Assembly (NCBI GenBank): GCA_937868765.1
Contig: CALMNL010000003.1
Span: 310,001 to 374,000, forward strand
Length of the DNA stretch: 64,000 bases
Direction: 5' to 3'
DNA from: an uncultured Desulfatitalea sp.
Lineage (GTDB): Bacteria > Desulfobacterota > Desulfobacteria > Desulfobacterales > Desulfosarcinaceae
Shown one piece after another: positions 1 through 9,134 of this stretch (position 1 is its first letter; every line of letters starts with the position of its first letter). The position numbers and the translations under genes are program-made. The notes beneath the pieces are model-generated. The model had not been told where the DNA came from, ran no database searches, and saw only the letters and a program-made list of their open reading frames with translations.

Positions 1-423
1 GATGGGATTGACCCGGCCCCAGTAAGATTCCGGTTGGGGATGGATCTCGGGGTCACCGTAAACTTCGCTGGTGGAGGCTTGCAGGATTTTGGCTTTAACG
101 CGCTTGGCCAGGCCCAGCATGTTGATGGCGCCATGCACGCTGGTCTTGGTGGTTTGCACCGGATCGAACTGGTAGTGGATGGGCGAGGCTGGACACGCCA
201 TGTTGTAAATCTCGTTGACTTCCAGGTAGAGCGGGAAGGTGACATCGTGGCGGATGTACTCGAAGTTGGGCTCGTCCTTGAGTTGCGCGATATTGCGTTT
301 AGTGCCCGTAAAGCAATTGTCTACGCACAGGACATCGTGGCCCTCCGCCACCAGTCGGTCGCACAGGTGCGAGCCCAGAAAACCGCAACCGCCGGTAACC
401 AAAATGCGCTTGCTCAAATGCAT
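1..423 (-). CDS. UDP-glucuronate decarboxylase (SDR epimerase family), C-terminus cut by window edge
   Basis: NAD-dependent extended-SDR enzyme that converts UDP-glucuronate to UDP-xylose for surface polysaccharide. Only the first 141 residues are present; the gene runs off the left edge. The N-terminus reads [20 protein letters not shown], with the Rossmann GxxGxxG dinucleotide-binding motif. It is followed by a cytoplasmic [12 protein letters not shown] segment, the [10 protein letters not shown]-type strand (here [14 protein letters not shown]) and [20 protein letters not shown], which are diagnostic of the UDP-xylose synthase/UGD group. A purine-rich ribosome binding site (GAGGGGGG) lies about 5 bases before the ATG. 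The YxxxK active site lies just beyond the window. A dTDP-glucose 4,6-dehydratase relative is less likely, given the CPASP motif. Confidence 0.9.
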   Translation of the reverse strand, partial: MHLSKRILVTGGCGFLGSHLCDRLVAEGHDVLCVDNCFTGTKRNIAQLKDEPNFEYIRHDVTFPLYLEVNEIYNMACPASPIHYQFDPVQTTKTSVHGAINMLGLAKRVKAKILQASTSEVYGDPEIHPQPESYWGRVNPI

Positions 424-563
424 CCGTTCCCCCCTCATGTGGCTGTTAATAACTTTATGTTTTTTTAACCGATCTTGATTTCAAAGTCTACCTTAACGTC
501 GCGGTTGCACTTTTTACCGAATTATGGAAAGTTAGCGCCCATTCCAGACCTCAAGGAGGGGTT

Positions 564-746
564 ATGACCATCGATCAGCAACTGTTGGATCTTTTGGTTT
601 GCCCGAAGTGCAAAGGCGATATTCGTTTGACGGCCCATAAAGATGGGCTGATCTGTGACGCTTGCCGGTTGGTCTATGAGATCCGGGACGATATCCCCAT
701 CATGCTCATCGAAGAGGCCAAACCGCTGGCAAGCACCACTGCTTGA
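564..746 (+). CDS. Trm112/YcaR-family small zinc-ribbon protein
   Basis: A 60-residue protein of the Trm112 family (UPF0434/YcaR type). Four cysteines at residues 13, 16, 31 and 34 form two CxxC knuckles that suggest one bound zinc. The downstream DIPIML segment is the family hallmark (usually DGIPVML). Eukaryotic and archaeal Trm112 activates methyltransferases; the bacterial role is unsettled, so only the fold is claimed. AAGGAGGGG precedes the ATG at a good distance. It heads the plus-strand run that continues into the DUF4416 gene 29 bp downstream. Confidence 0.85.
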   Translation: MTIDQQLLDLLVCPKCKGDIRLTAHKDGLICDACRLVYEIRDDIPIMLIEEAKPLASTTA

Positions 747-775
747 AGCATCGCCAAGCAACGGAATGAAATCAC

Positions 776-1315
776 ATGAGCCACCCTTCGCCGCCACCGC
801 CGGCCAAACTCGTGATCGGTGTTTTCTTGAAAGAAAAGGAGATGCTGCCGGTGGTGGTGACAGAGTTGTGCCGGCAGTTCGGCGCATTGGACATGGTCAG
901 TCCCTGGTTCCGCTTCGATTATACCGATTACTACAAGGCTGAGATGGGAGGCCCGCTTTCAAGGCGCCTGCTGGTGTTCCGCCACTTGATCGACCAGGAG
1001 CGTTTGGTCGCCATCAAGCACAGCACCAATAAGCTTGAAACCCGTTACGCAGCGCAAGGGCGGCGCTGCATCAATATCGATCCAGGGTATTTGCTCCTGG
1101 AACGGTTTGTCCTGGCCACCGGGAAGAATTACACCCATCGCATACACATAGGACAGGGCATTTATGCCGACCTGACCTTGATGTACCAAAAGGGTGAATA
1201 TCAGCCGCTGCCTTGGACCTATCCCGATTATGCCGCCGATGAGATGCGCGCCTTTCTGGCAATTGCGAGGCGCAAATACGGGGCCGATATCGGATCCGTC
1301 TTGAATCTTGACTAA
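776..1315 (+). CDS. DUF4416 family protein
   Basis: A 179-residue protein of the DUF4416 family, often labelled GTP-binding protein in databases, although no P-loop is visible here. Recognisable features are the LVIGVFLKEKEML start, the SPWFRFDYTDYYKAEMG segment and the INIDPGYLLLERFVLATGKNYTHRI stretch. Function is unknown. The gene sits directly before yicC, remA and gmk, an order I associate with deltaproteobacteria, which suggests a link to RNA or nucleotide metabolism; that link is inference from position only. The final codon lies 14 bp before the yicC start, with AAAAGGAG between them. Confidence 0.85.
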   Translation: MSHPSPPPPAKLVIGVFLKEKEMLPVVVTELCRQFGALDMVSPWFRFDYTDYYKAEMGGPLSRRLLVFRHLIDQERLVAIKHSTNKLETRYAAQGRRCINIDPGYLLLERFVLATGKNYTHRIHIGQGIYADLTLMYQKGEYQPLPWTYPDYAADEMRAFLAIARRKYGADIGSVLNLD

Positions 1316-1329
1316 AAAGGAGTCGTTGC

Positions 1330-2211
1330 ATGCTGAAAAGCATGACCGCCTATGCTTGTATGGAAAAGAGTGACCAGGCGCTGACCGTGGGCGTGGAAGC
1401 ACGCGCTTACAACAGCCGGCATCTGGATATCGCCCTGCGTCTTTCGTCGGGTTATGCCTCCCTGGAAGAGAGGATCAAGGCCCAGATTGCAGCCAAGGTG
1501 GTGCGCGGCCGAATCGAGATCCGCATCTGGGTCAAGGATGCCTCCGAAAAAGCCTCGGCCTTCGAGGTCGATGCGGCCAAAGCGCGGGCCTTTTGTCAGG
1601 CGGCTTGTGCGCTGAAAACCGAGCTGAAGCTGTCGGGGGATCTATCCCTGGAACATCTGCTGGCACTGCCCGGTGTGATCCAGGCTGCGGAGAACTCGCA
1701 GGCCGCCGACATGCACTGGCCGCTCATGGCCGACTGCCTGGACCGCGTATTGGACAATCTCGACAGCATGCGGCGGCGGGAGGGAGATCACCTGAGGTGC
1801 GACTTCATCCAGCGGCTCGATTGGATTGAATCCCAGTTGAAGGTGATCGAGGCCAGCTCCGAAGGACTGCTGACCCAATACCGCGACCGGTTGCAGGCGC
1901 GCATCGAAGTACTTACCCAGGGGGTGATTACCCTGGACCCCATGCGCATTGCCCAGGAGGCGGCGCTGATGGCGGATCGCAGCGATATCTCGGAAGAAAT
2001 CGTGCGCGCCAAGAGCCACATCGCTCAGTTTCGTTCGGTTCTCAACGGCGAGGAGCCGGCCGGACGCAAGCTCAATTTCCTGTTGCAGGAATTCAACCGG
2101 GAGTTTAATACCATGGGATCCAAGACAGGCCAGGCGGCCGTTTCGCACACCATCGTGGCGGTCAAGGCCGAATTGGAGAAAATGCGCGAACAGGTCCAGA
2201 ATATAGAGTAG
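1330..2211 (+). CDS. yicC: YicC-family endoribonuclease
   Basis: A 293-residue YicC/YloC-family protein. The N-terminal [13 protein letters not shown] and the [20 protein letters not shown] segment match the YicC N domain. The C-terminal DUF1732 part reads [20 protein letters not shown] and [21 protein letters not shown], which is nearly invariant in the family. YicC proteins are metal-dependent RNA endonucleases implicated in small-RNA turnover; this is family knowledge, not shown here. Length is typical (about 290). AAAAAGGAG lies 8 bases before the ATG. It is followed by remA and gmk, the usual partners. Confidence 0.95.
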   Translation: MLKSMTAYACMEKSDQALTVGVEARAYNSRHLDIALRLSSGYASLEERIKAQIAAKVVRGRIEIRIWVKDASEKASAFEVDAAKARAFCQAACALKTELKLSGDLSLEHLLALPGVIQAAENSQAADMHWPLMADCLDRVLDNLDSMRRREGDHLRCDFIQRLDWIESQLKVIEASSEGLLTQYRDRLQARIEVLTQGVITLDPMRIAQEAALMADRSDISEEIVRAKSHIAQFRSVLNGEEPAGRKLNFLLQEFNREFNTMGSKTGQAAVSHTIVAVKAELEKMREQVQNIE

Positions 2212-2282
2212 GCCGGCGAGCCGGGGGCGCCGGCGGGGGATTATCGCGCCCATTGGGCGTCGGGAGCGGGAGAGAGGGCAGG

Positions 2283-2546
2283 ATGGAGAAGAATTTACTC
2301 AATATTGGCTTCGGCAATACGGTTGTGGCCGATCGCGTGGTGGCCATCGTGTCACCCAACTCGGCTCCCATGAAAAGGCTCAAGGATGATGCCAAAGATG
2401 AAAAGCATCTGGTGGATGCTACCCATGGCCGTCGCACCCGTTCCATAATCATCATGGACAGCAATCACATCGTGCTGTCGGCCATCCAGGCGGAGACCAT
2501 CTCCCAGCGATTCGAAACGCTTCGAGAAGCCCAGGAAAATTCATGA
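2283..2546 (+). CDS. remA: RemA/DUF370 family DNA-binding regulator
   Basis: An 88-residue DUF370 protein. It reads [20 protein letters not shown] and then [48 protein letters not shown] in pieces, covering the family core with its GRRTRS basic patch. RemA activates biofilm-matrix operons in Bacillus subtilis and forms ring-like DNA-binding oligomers; in deltaproteobacteria the targets are unknown. The start at 2283 is preferred over an in-frame GTG at 2253 because family homology begins at MEKN and AGAGAGGGCAGG lies immediately upstream. The stop overlaps the gmk start by 4 bp (ATGA), so the two are probably translationally coupled. Confidence 0.9.
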   Translation: MEKNLLNIGFGNTVVADRVVAIVSPNSAPMKRLKDDAKDEKHLVDATHGRRTRSIIIMDSNHIVLSAIQAETISQRFETLREAQENS

Positions 2547-3160
2547 GTGCCGCAGACCCGACCCATGCGACCGCCCAGGTTGTCGGCGGCCGCCTTTTTG
2601 TCGTTTCGGCCCCATCAGGGGCGGGCAAGACAACCTTGTGCGCAGCTGTGCGTCGCCACTTCGGCGATTTGGCCTACTCGGTTTCCTACACAACCAGAGC
2701 GCCGCGGCCGGGAGAGCAGCATGGCCGGGATTATTTTTTCATCACCCGAGAGGAATTCGAAGCAGGCATTGCAAACAACCGTTGGGCAGAGTGGGCCAGG
2801 GTTCATGGCAATCTTTACGGCACATCGGCGCAATGGATCAATGATACCCTTTTGGCTGGAAAGGATATCCTCCTGGACATCGACGTCCAGGGGGCTCGCC
2901 AGATGCTGGTGCGCTTTCCGCAGGCGATCACCATCTTCATCCGTCCGCCCTCCATGGCGGTTCTCGAGGCGCGTCTGACCGGCCGCGGAACGGATGATGC
3001 CGCTGCCCGGGCCTTGCGCCTGGCCAATGCCAAGGCCGAGATGGCCCAACAAGACCTCTACCGTCATGTGGTGGTCAACGATGATCTGGGTCGGGCCACC
3101 CGGGAATTGATCGCTCTATTGGCTCGGCATCGATCCAAGCCTGGCCCGAACAACCGGTAG
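2543..3160 (+). CDS. gmk: Guanylate kinase
   Basis: Phosphorylates GMP to GDP with ATP. The 205-residue protein has the P-loop [11 protein letters not shown] at about residues 22-32, followed by the GMP-binding [19 protein letters not shown] segment. It also has GNLYGTS and [11 protein letters not shown], the latter being the D-V-Q-G motif of the catalytic core. Length is normal for bacterial Gmk. The ATG overlaps the remA stop, and the gene is followed by rlmB after 8 bp, so it belongs to the same transcription unit. Confidence 0.97.
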   Translation: MSAADPTHATAQVVGGRLFVVSAPSGAGKTTLCAAVRRHFGDLAYSVSYTTRAPRPGEQHGRDYFFITREEFEAGIANNRWAEWARVHGNLYGTSAQWINDTLLAGKDILLDIDVQGARQMLVRFPQAITIFIRPPSMAVLEARLTGRGTDDAAARALRLANAKAEMAQQDLYRHVVVNDDLGRATRELIALLARHRSKPGPNNR

Positions 3161-3168
3161 GTCTCTCC

Positions 3169-3915
3169 ATGAGTGTTGCCACCATCCTTTTATATGGCTA
3201 TCATCCGGTGCGTGAAGCCTTCAGGGCCGGAAGGCGCAGAATCGACATTCTCCATCTGGCCCAGGGCAAGGGGGTTGTGCGCCGTGAGGAGTTGGTGGAT
3301 CTGGCTGAGCAGGCCGGGGTGAGGGTGACATGGAGCACCCCTGAAAAAATCACGGCATTGGTGGGCCACCGCCGGCACCAGGACGTGGCGGCGCTGGTGG
3401 CAGAGTACCCTCTCAGTTCATTAGAGGAGATCGTGGACCAGTCCGCTGTTCAGGGCCGGCCACCTTGGATTGTATTGCTCGATCAGGTGGTGGACCCGCA
3501 GAACTTCGGCGCCATCGTGCGAACGGCTCATTGCGCTGGGGTGCATGGTATCGTGGCGCCCAAGGATCGTTCGGCGCCCCCCACGCCGGCGGCCAGCAAA
3601 GCCTCGGCCGGCGCCTTGGAGCACATGCGCATAGCTTATGTCACCAATCTGGTGGCAGCCGCCAAGCTCTTGAAGAAGCAGGGACTCTGGATCGCCGGTG
3701 CGGACCAGGACGGCGCGCAGTGTGTGTTCGACGCGGATCTGAGAGGCCCTTTGGCCCTGGTCATCGGCGGCGAGGAAAAAGGCCTGCGGCCGCTGGTGAA
3801 AAAACAATGTGATTTCACTCTGGCCATCCCCCAGAGCGGTACGATCAGCTCCCTGAACGCCTCGGCGGCGGCGGCCGTTATCATCTACGAAGCTTTTCGT
3901 CAAAGAAGGAGTTAA
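3169..3915 (+). CDS. rlmB: 23S rRNA (guanosine-2'-O)-methyltransferase RlmB-like (SPOUT)
   Basis: A 248-residue TrmH-family SPOUT methyltransferase. An N-terminal substrate-binding domain ([17 protein letters not shown]) is followed by the knotted catalytic domain: motif 1 [22 protein letters not shown], motif 2 [18 protein letters not shown] and motif 3 [18 protein letters not shown]. RlmB methylates G2251 of 23S rRNA using S-adenosylmethionine. A paralogue with a different RNA target cannot be excluded from sequence alone, but the N-domain and length fit RlmB. It ends 7 bp before icd. Confidence 0.92.
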   Translation: MSVATILLYGYHPVREAFRAGRRRIDILHLAQGKGVVRREELVDLAEQAGVRVTWSTPEKITALVGHRRHQDVAALVAEYPLSSLEEIVDQSAVQGRPPWIVLLDQVVDPQNFGAIVRTAHCAGVHGIVAPKDRSAPPTPAASKASAGALEHMRIAYVTNLVAAAKLLKKQGLWIAGADQDGAQCVFDADLRGPLALVIGGEEKGLRPLVKKQCDFTLAIPQSGTISSLNASAAAAVIIYEAFRQRRS

Positions 3916-3922
3916 AACCGCA

Positions 3923-5149
3923 ATGACAGATAAACAGCCCCAGAAAATCACTGTGTCTGCAACAGGCGAACTGAATGTTCCCGAGGTGCCGATCATACCG
4001 TTTATCGAGGGTGATGGGACGGGCCGGGATATCTGGCCTGCCACCCGACTGGTGCTCGATAGGGCCGTGGAAAAGACATCTCAGGGCCGGCGCCGGATCG
4101 AGTGGCTGGAACTATTGGTGGGTGAAAAGGGATTCCATCAGACCGGACAATGGCTCTCCGACGAAGCCCTGCAGACCATCAACGACCATGTGGTGGCTAT
4201 CAAAGGACCTATGACCACCCCGGTGGGTACCGGCATCCGCAGCCTCAACGTGGCAATCCGTCAGAAACTCGATCTGTATGCCTGCGTGCGGCCGGTACGC
4301 TATATCGACCCGGTGCCCAGCCCCATGAAGAATCCCGAAAAGATCAACATGGTCATTTTCCGGGAAAACACCGAAGACCTGTATGCCGGCATCGAATGGC
4401 AGGCCGGCAGCGCCGATGCGACCAAGGTCATCGATTTTCTAAATGGTCAGATGGGCACGGCCTTATCGTCAGATACCGGCATCGGCATCAAACCCATCAG
4501 CGAGGCCAACAGCAAACGTCTGGTAGCCAGCGCCATCGCTTACGCCATCGAGCAGGGTTGTCCGAGCGTGACCTTGATGCACAAAGGCAACATCATGAAA
4601 TTCACCGAGGGCGCTTTCAGCCGCTGGGGCTATGAGGTGGCCAGGGAGCGTTTCGGTGACCGCACCATCACCGAGGCGGACCTTTTCTCGCAATACGGCG
4701 GGAAAGCGCCGGCCGGCAAGGTGGTCATCAAAGACCGAATCGCAGACATGCTTTTTCAGCAGGTGTTGCTGCGGCCGGACGAATTTTCGGTGATCGCCAC
4801 GCCCAATCTCAACGGCGATTACATTTCCGACGCCCTGGCCGCCCAGGTGGGCGGTCTGGGAATGGCCCCGGGGGCCAACATCGGGGACCGTTGCGCCGTG
4901 TTCGAGGCCACCCACGGGACGGCTCCCAAATATGCGGGGCTTGATAAGGTCAACCCGAGTTCATTGATCCTTTCCGGGGCAATGATGCTCGACCACATGG
5001 GCTGGAAAGAAGCGGCCGGTAAAGTGCGCACCGCTTTGCAGGCTACCATCAGAGCCGGGATCGTAACCTATGACTTGGCGCGCCAGATCCATGGGGCCCG
5101 GGAAGTAAAATGTTCGGCCTTCGCCCAGGCCATCGCCGAACGGTGCTGA
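3923..5149 (+). CDS. icd: Isocitrate dehydrogenase (NADP+)
   Basis: Oxidatively decarboxylates isocitrate to 2-oxoglutarate in the TCA cycle. The 408-residue protein matches the E. coli-type dimeric enzyme. Substrate-binding [24 protein letters not shown] includes the SxN pair. Further matches are [34 protein letters not shown] and the cofactor loop [15 protein letters not shown], whose Lys-Tyr pair is the NADP-specificity signature. SD-like AAGGAGTTAAAACCGC precedes the ATG. It follows rlmB closely, an unusual neighbour for a TCA gene. The end overlaps the comF reading frame. Confidence 0.97.
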   Translation: MTDKQPQKITVSATGELNVPEVPIIPFIEGDGTGRDIWPATRLVLDRAVEKTSQGRRRIEWLELLVGEKGFHQTGQWLSDEALQTINDHVVAIKGPMTTPVGTGIRSLNVAIRQKLDLYACVRPVRYIDPVPSPMKNPEKINMVIFRENTEDLYAGIEWQAGSADATKVIDFLNGQMGTALSSDTGIGIKPISEANSKRLVASAIAYAIEQGCPSVTLMHKGNIMKFTEGAFSRWGYEVARERFGDRTITEADLFSQYGGKAPAGKVVIKDRIADMLFQQVLLRPDEFSVIATPNLNGDYISDALAAQVGGLGMAPGANIGDRCAVFEATHGTAPKYAGLDKVNPSSLILSGAMMLDHMGWKEAAGKVRTALQATIRAGIVTYDLARQIHGAREVKCSAFAQAIAERC

Positions 5150-6015
5150 GCGATAAGCATGGAGAAGTTCGTTTCCAGCGCCGGCCCCAGCACCGGGCCG
5201 AATGGGGAAAACGAATCATCCGGCGTTTGGCCGCCATTGCGGCCGAAGCCTTCTTTCCAGGGATCTGTTGCGGCTGCGGGCAACTTTTCAGGTTGCCCGG
5301 GCGATCAGTGGGGGCGCTCACGTTCGAGCATTGGATGGATCGTTTCTTGTGCAAAGCGTGCATCGCGCCGTTTCATGCAGTGGGTTCGCCGCTGTGCCCC
5401 GGGTGCGGCCAGCCTTTCGCGTCCGCACAAGGCGCGGATCATACCTGTGGGCGGTGTCTGGAGCGTCCGTTTGGCTTCAGTGCGGCCCGGGCCGCCGGGC
5501 TCTATGAAGGCGGATTGCAGATTGCCATCCAGCAACTCAAATATCACGGCCGCGACACCCTGGCGCAACCTCTGGGACGATTCCTATGGCAGACCCTGGA
5601 CCGGTATTGGGACCCGACCCATTTCGATCGGATCATGCCAGTGCCGCTTCACCCACGGCGCCTGCGCCAAAGAGGATTCAACCAGGCGGGTGCCCTGATT
5701 CGGGAGTGGCCGCGGCTGGCCCGACGCCAGGGATTCTGCCCTCCACCGGATTGGATCGACCCTCGGACATTGCAGCGTCAACGACCTACCCGGCCGCAAA
5801 CCGGTCTGAGGCGCGACGAGCGTGTGACCAACCTGCGGGGCGCTTTCCAGTTCGATGACCGCCGTCCCGGTGTCAAGAGATTGAAAGTGCTGCTGGTGGA
5901 TGATGTGATGACCACCGGCACCACAGCCGATGCCTGTGCTCAGGTCTTGCTGGCAGCCGGTGCAGCGGAGGTGCGGGTGCTGAGCTTGGCCAGGGCCGTG
6001 ACAGATTGGGATTAG
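5110..6015 (+). CDS. comF: ComF family phosphoribosyltransferase-like protein
   Basis: An N-terminal zinc-finger region ([26 protein letters not shown]) is followed by a type I phosphoribosyltransferase domain with the PRPP motif [21 protein letters not shown]. Conserved family segments include [14 protein letters not shown] and [18 protein letters not shown]. ComF acts in natural transformation in some bacteria; in others its role is unknown. The start is uncertain: the ATG at 5110 has GGGAAGTAAA before it but overlaps icd by 40 bp, while a GTG at 5143 also works. Homology begins only near [16 protein letters not shown]. It is 7 bp upstream of pgeF. Confidence 0.88.
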   Translation: MFGLRPGHRRTVLSDKHGEVRFQRRPQHRAEWGKRIIRRLAAIAAEAFFPGICCGCGQLFRLPGRSVGALTFEHWMDRFLCKACIAPFHAVGSPLCPGCGQPFASAQGADHTCGRCLERPFGFSAARAAGLYEGGLQIAIQQLKYHGRDTLAQPLGRFLWQTLDRYWDPTHFDRIMPVPLHPRRLRQRGFNQAGALIREWPRLARRQGFCPPPDWIDPRTLQRQRPTRPQTGLRRDERVTNLRGAFQFDDRRPGVKRLKVLLVDDVMTTGTTADACAQVLLAAGAAEVRVLSLARAVTDWD

Positions 6016-6022
6016 GAATCCG

Positions 6023-6799
6023 ATGCAATGGAAATGCAATCATAGCGTACACTACTTGCAGTTCGGCGGCCTGGCCGCGCTGCCGGGCGTCTGGCATGGT
6101 ATATTCCCGCGTTATGCCCTGGAAAAAGACGGCCGACGCCGAAGCTTCAATATCGGGTTGAATGGCAACCCAACGGCGTCGCAGGTATTGTTCAACAGGC
6201 GCCAAATGTTGGCCACCAGTGGTTGCCGTGAGGTCGTTTTCGCTCGTCAGGTTCACGGTGCCGATGTCGCGCCCTGGGAAGGTCCTGCGATGCAGACGGC
6301 CGCGGCCGAAACGCACTACCTGTCAGGGGATGCCCTCGTCACCGATGCCACCGGCGTGGCGCTGGTGATCCAGACGGCGGACTGCCAGAGCGTGGTGATG
6401 GCCGACCCGGTCCGGCGGGTGGTGGCCAATGTGCACTCCGGTTGGCGGGGCAGCATCCAGAATGTGCTCGCGCGCACGGTGGCGGTCATGAAGGCCCGTT
6501 ATGGGTGCCGGCCCGAAGACATCGCGGCCGGCATCGGCCCCTCGCTGGGGCCTTGCTGCGCGGAGTTCCTGAATTACCGCGATGAGATACCAGAGCGGTA
6601 TTGGGCTTACCGGCGAGCAGGCGACTTATTCGACTTCTGGCGGATGAGCGCCGATCAACTGGCCGCGGCCGGCGTCCTGCGGGAGCACATAGAGATCAGC
6701 GGCATTTGTACCCGCTGCAATCTGCATCTCTTTTTTTCCTACCGGGGGGAGGGTAAAGCCGCCGGTCGGTTTGGCGCCATGGTCGGTTTGGCCGGCTGA
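6023..6799 (+). CDS. pgeF: YfiH/PgeF-family polyphenol oxidase-like protein (peptidoglycan editing factor)
   Basis: A 258-residue DUF152/YfiH protein. The zinc-site residues are in VFARQVHGADV (His), VIQTADCQSVVM (Cys) and ANVHSGWRGS (His), the His-Cys-His set of the family. The C-terminal ISGICTRCNLHLFFSYRGEG is also diagnostic. Members are reported as purine nucleoside phosphorylase/laccase-like enzymes and as a factor that corrects misincorporated residues in peptidoglycan precursors. The exact substrate here cannot be read from sequence. It lies between comF and pyrK with gaps of 7 and 12 bp, consistent with one transcript. Confidence 0.92.
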   Translation: MQWKCNHSVHYLQFGGLAALPGVWHGIFPRYALEKDGRRRSFNIGLNGNPTASQVLFNRRQMLATSGCREVVFARQVHGADVAPWEGPAMQTAAAETHYLSGDALVTDATGVALVIQTADCQSVVMADPVRRVVANVHSGWRGSIQNVLARTVAVMKARYGCRPEDIAAGIGPSLGPCCAEFLNYRDEIPERYWAYRRAGDLFDFWRMSADQLAAAGVLREHIEISGICTRCNLHLFFSYRGEGKAAGRFGAMVGLAG

Positions 6800-6811
6800 A
6801 GGAAACCAAAA

Positions 6812-7612
6812 ATGCATCAACAATCCGCAACCGTTTTATGGAACCATATCGTCGGCCCGAATTGTCATCGGCTGGGGCTTTCATGCCCAGCGGGCTTTGA
6901 GACCGCCGTACCGGGCCAATTTATCATGATCCAAAGCGGCCCGCCGCTCACGCCGCTGCTGCGGCGGCCTTTTTCCATCTTCGGGGTGATCGGAACCCCT
7001 GGCCGGCCCGAAGGCATCGAGATTTTATACAAGGCGTTGGGGCGCGGCACCCATCAGATGGCGCAGTGGACACCGGGCCGGACCGTGGACCTGCTCGGCC
7101 CTTTAGGAAGAGGATTCTCGGTAGCCCCCGACACCCAGCGTGTATACCTGGCAGCGGGTGGAATGGGGGTGGCACCCATCCGTTTTCTGGCGACTCGACT
7201 TGTCGCCAGCGGCACCGATCCAACGCGCATCAGGTTTTTTTTGGGCGGCCGTAGCCAGGAGGATCTTCTGTGCGCGGACGAATTCAGAGCGCTTGGGATA
7301 TCGGTCACCGTGACCACCGACGACGGCAGCGCCGGCCTGCAATGCCTGATCACCGACCCACTGGAAGAGGCCATCCGGCAACAACCGCCCGATCTGGTCT
7401 GCGCCTGCGGCCCCCATGGCATGTTACAGTGCGTCGCCGGTATCACCAGTCACCATGGCGTTTCCTGCCAGATCTCGCTGGAGACCATGATGGCCTGCGG
7501 CATGGGCGCCTGCCTCGGATGTGCCGTGCCCGCGCCTGACCGCCAGGCCGGTTATCGCCATGTCTGCGTCGACGGTCCAGTGTTCAGCGTGGGCCAGGTG
7601 GATATGGGGTAG
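6812..7612 (+). CDS. pyrK: Dihydroorotate dehydrogenase electron-transfer subunit (PyrK-type)
   Basis: An iron-sulfur flavoprotein that passes electrons between NAD(H) and a dihydroorotate dehydrogenase catalytic subunit. The FAD domain has LLRRPFSIFGV; the NAD-binding part has LAAGGMGVAPIRFLATRLV. The C-terminal [2Fe-2S] motif is MMACGMGACLGCAVP followed by HVCVDGPVF, giving four cysteines in PyrK order. At 266 residues the length is typical. A pyrD gene normally follows immediately but is absent: the next genes encode ATP synthase subunits, so the partner must lie elsewhere or the protein serves another flavoenzyme. Confidence 0.9.
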   Translation: MHQQSATVLWNHIVGPNCHRLGLSCPAGFETAVPGQFIMIQSGPPLTPLLRRPFSIFGVIGTPGRPEGIEILYKALGRGTHQMAQWTPGRTVDLLGPLGRGFSVAPDTQRVYLAAGGMGVAPIRFLATRLVASGTDPTRIRFFLGGRSQEDLLCADEFRALGISVTVTTDDGSAGLQCLITDPLEEAIRQQPPDLVCACGPHGMLQCVAGITSHHGVSCQISLETMMACGMGACLGCAVPAPDRQAGYRHVCVDGPVFSVGQVDMG

Positions 7613-7706
7613 CTGTAGATTTCACATTGACTTGGCCCGGCGGCTGTGTTAGGTGCTCTTCTCTTATTGTGCTCCCGGAACAGGCGAGGCATCGCTGCTC
7701 TTTATT

Positions 7707-7925
7707 ATGAAACGTGAGACCCGGCGTTACATCAAGGAGTTGGCCTATTTCAGCACCATTGGCCTGTCTGTGGCGCTGGCGATTTTCATCGGTCTGGGCG
7801 TCGGCGTTTATCTGGATAGGTGGTTTGGAAGTTCGCCCTGGCTGACCATCATTTTTCTATTGTTAGGCATCGTGGCCGGTTACCGGAACATCGGGCTGGC
7901 CATCAAGAAAAGCAGCCGGCTATAG
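7707..7925 (+). CDS. AtpZ/AtpI-family small membrane protein
   Basis: A 72-residue hydrophobic protein starting MKRETRRYIKELAYFSTIGL. Two membrane segments are visible: STIGLSVALAIFIGLGVGVYLD and WLTIIFLLLGIVAGYRNIGLAI. The GxGxYLDxxFGSSPWLT pattern is that of the AtpZ (YtxA-like, F0F1-ATPase subunit) family. AtpZ is reported to form an Mg2+/Ca2+ channel with AtpI. The start at 7707 is chosen because the upstream in-frame GTG at 7653 adds residues without family similarity. It is first in the Fo operon, 23 bp before atpI. Confidence 0.85.
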   Translation: MKRETRRYIKELAYFSTIGLSVALAIFIGLGVGVYLDRWFGSSPWLTIIFLLLGIVAGYRNIGLAIKKSSRL

Positions 7926-7948
7926 CCGGGCAATATCGGGCGGAAACA

Positions 7949-8335
7949 GTGAGCATACAGGACCGGCTTATCCATTTTGTCACACGTGCCAACTGGATCT
8001 TGTTGGCGCTTTCCGCATTGGGCAGCATCTTGCTGGCGCCGGCCGATGTGGTCAGGGGCATCATCGCCGGCGGTCTGATCGTAACCATCAACTTCCACCT
8101 GCTGTCACGGACCCTGAAAAAGGCCCTGAATCCGCCCCACCTGGCCTCTCACCACAGCGTGCTGGCAAAGTATTATATCCGTTTCATCGTCAGCGGCATC
8201 ATCATCTTCGTTCTCATCAGCCAGCATTGGGTCAACCCCTTTGGGCTGTTCATCGGTTTGTCGGTCGTGGTCGCCAGTATCACCCTGGCCACGTTCATGG
8301 AAATTAAGCGACTGATTTTCAAGGAGGCGGTGTAA
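7949..8335 (+). CDS. atpI: ATP synthase subunit I
   Basis: A 128-residue protein starting with GTG (VSIQDRLIHFVTRANW). Four hydrophobic segments fit AtpI: WILLALSALGSILLA, VVRGIIAGGLIVTINFHLL, YYIRFIVSGIIIFVLIS and FGLFIGLSVVVASITLATFME. AtpI helps assemble the c-ring of the Fo motor. The in-frame ATG at 7820 lies inside the preceding gene and would add unrelated sequence. Only 2 bp separate its stop from atpB, so translation is probably coupled. Confidence 0.85.
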   Translation: MSIQDRLIHFVTRANWILLALSALGSILLAPADVVRGIIAGGLIVTINFHLLSRTLKKALNPPHLASHHSVLAKYYIRFIVSGIIIFVLISQHWVNPFGLFIGLSVVVASITLATFMEIKRLIFKEAV

Positions 8336-8337
8336 GG

Positions 8338-9033
8338 ATGGAACATCCCTATCTGTTTTTCGTCCAGCTGTTCGGGCTTTTTGGCGAAGGTGCGAAGCAT
8401 TTCGCGCAGCAGTATCCCTGGGTCGTCTACTCGTGGGTGCTCATGGTTTTCCTGATCGTGGTCGGTGCCCTGGCAGCCAAGGGTGTCAAAATGGTGCCCG
8501 GCAAGCTGCAGAATCTCATGGAAGTGGTCGTATCCGGCATTGAGGAGTTCATGGTGGATACCATCGGCGAAGAGGGACGCTGGCTTTTTCCCCTGGCCGC
8601 AACCGTCTTTCTCTATGTCTTCCTGGGCAACCTGATTGGCATCATCCCCGGTTTCTTCCCGCCCACCGCCAATCTGAACACCACTGCTTCGTGTGCCCTG
8701 ACCGTGGTGGTTTTCACCCATGTCATCGGCATCAAATATCACGGCGCCGGTTACATCAAACACTTTCTAGGGCCTGTGTGGTGGATGGCACCCCTGATTT
8801 TCATCATCGAAATCATCGGGCACCTGGCCCGCATTCTCTCCCTCTCGTTCCGTCTTTTCGGCAACATGATGGGACATGAAATCGTTCTGGCGATCCTCTT
8901 CGGCCTGGCCGGCGCCTTCTTCGCGCCCCTGCCGATCATGGCGCTGGGCATCTTCGTGGCCTTCGTGCAGGGATTCGTCTTCTTCCTGCTCAGCATCATC
9001 TATTTCTCCGGCGCCATGGAGCATGCGCACTGA
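8338..9033 (+). CDS. atpB: ATP synthase Fo subunit a
   Basis: Forms the ion channel half-sites against the c-ring. The 231-residue protein has five to six membrane helices. The essential arginine lies in LARILSLSFRLFGNMMGHEIVLAILFGLA, where SFRLFGNMMG is the invariant motif. The C-terminal helix IFVAFVQGFVFFLLSIIYFSGAMEHAH is also standard. ACAAGGAGGCGGTGTAAGG provides the ribosome binding site inside the end of atpI. Length is typical for the short bacterial a subunit. Confidence 0.97.
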   Translation: MEHPYLFFVQLFGLFGEGAKHFAQQYPWVVYSWVLMVFLIVVGALAAKGVKMVPGKLQNLMEVVVSGIEEFMVDTIGEEGRWLFPLAATVFLYVFLGNLIGIIPGFFPPTANLNTTASCALTVVVFTHVIGIKYHGAGYIKHFLGPVWWMAPLIFIIEIIGHLARILSLSFRLFGNMMGHEIVLAILFGLAGAFFAPLPIMALGIFVAFVQGFVFFLLSIIYFSGAMEHAH

Positions 9034-9054
9034 TCATGGCAAAATCACGGTAAC

Positions 9055-9072
9055 AAGGGCCGCTAGGCCCTT
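9055..9072 (+). other. Intercistronic hairpin between atpB and atpE
   Basis: AAGGGCC-GCTA-GGCCCTT is a perfect 7-bp stem with a 4-base loop in the 101-bp atpB-atpE gap. No T tract follows, so it is not a typical terminator. It could stabilise the atpE message, which must be translated at high level; this role is inference. Confidence 0.45.
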
Positions 9073-9134
9073 CAATTTGGGGTTCATGGAAGAAGCCCAA
9101 TAAACTAAAACTTCATAAGGAGGTAGTTAAACAC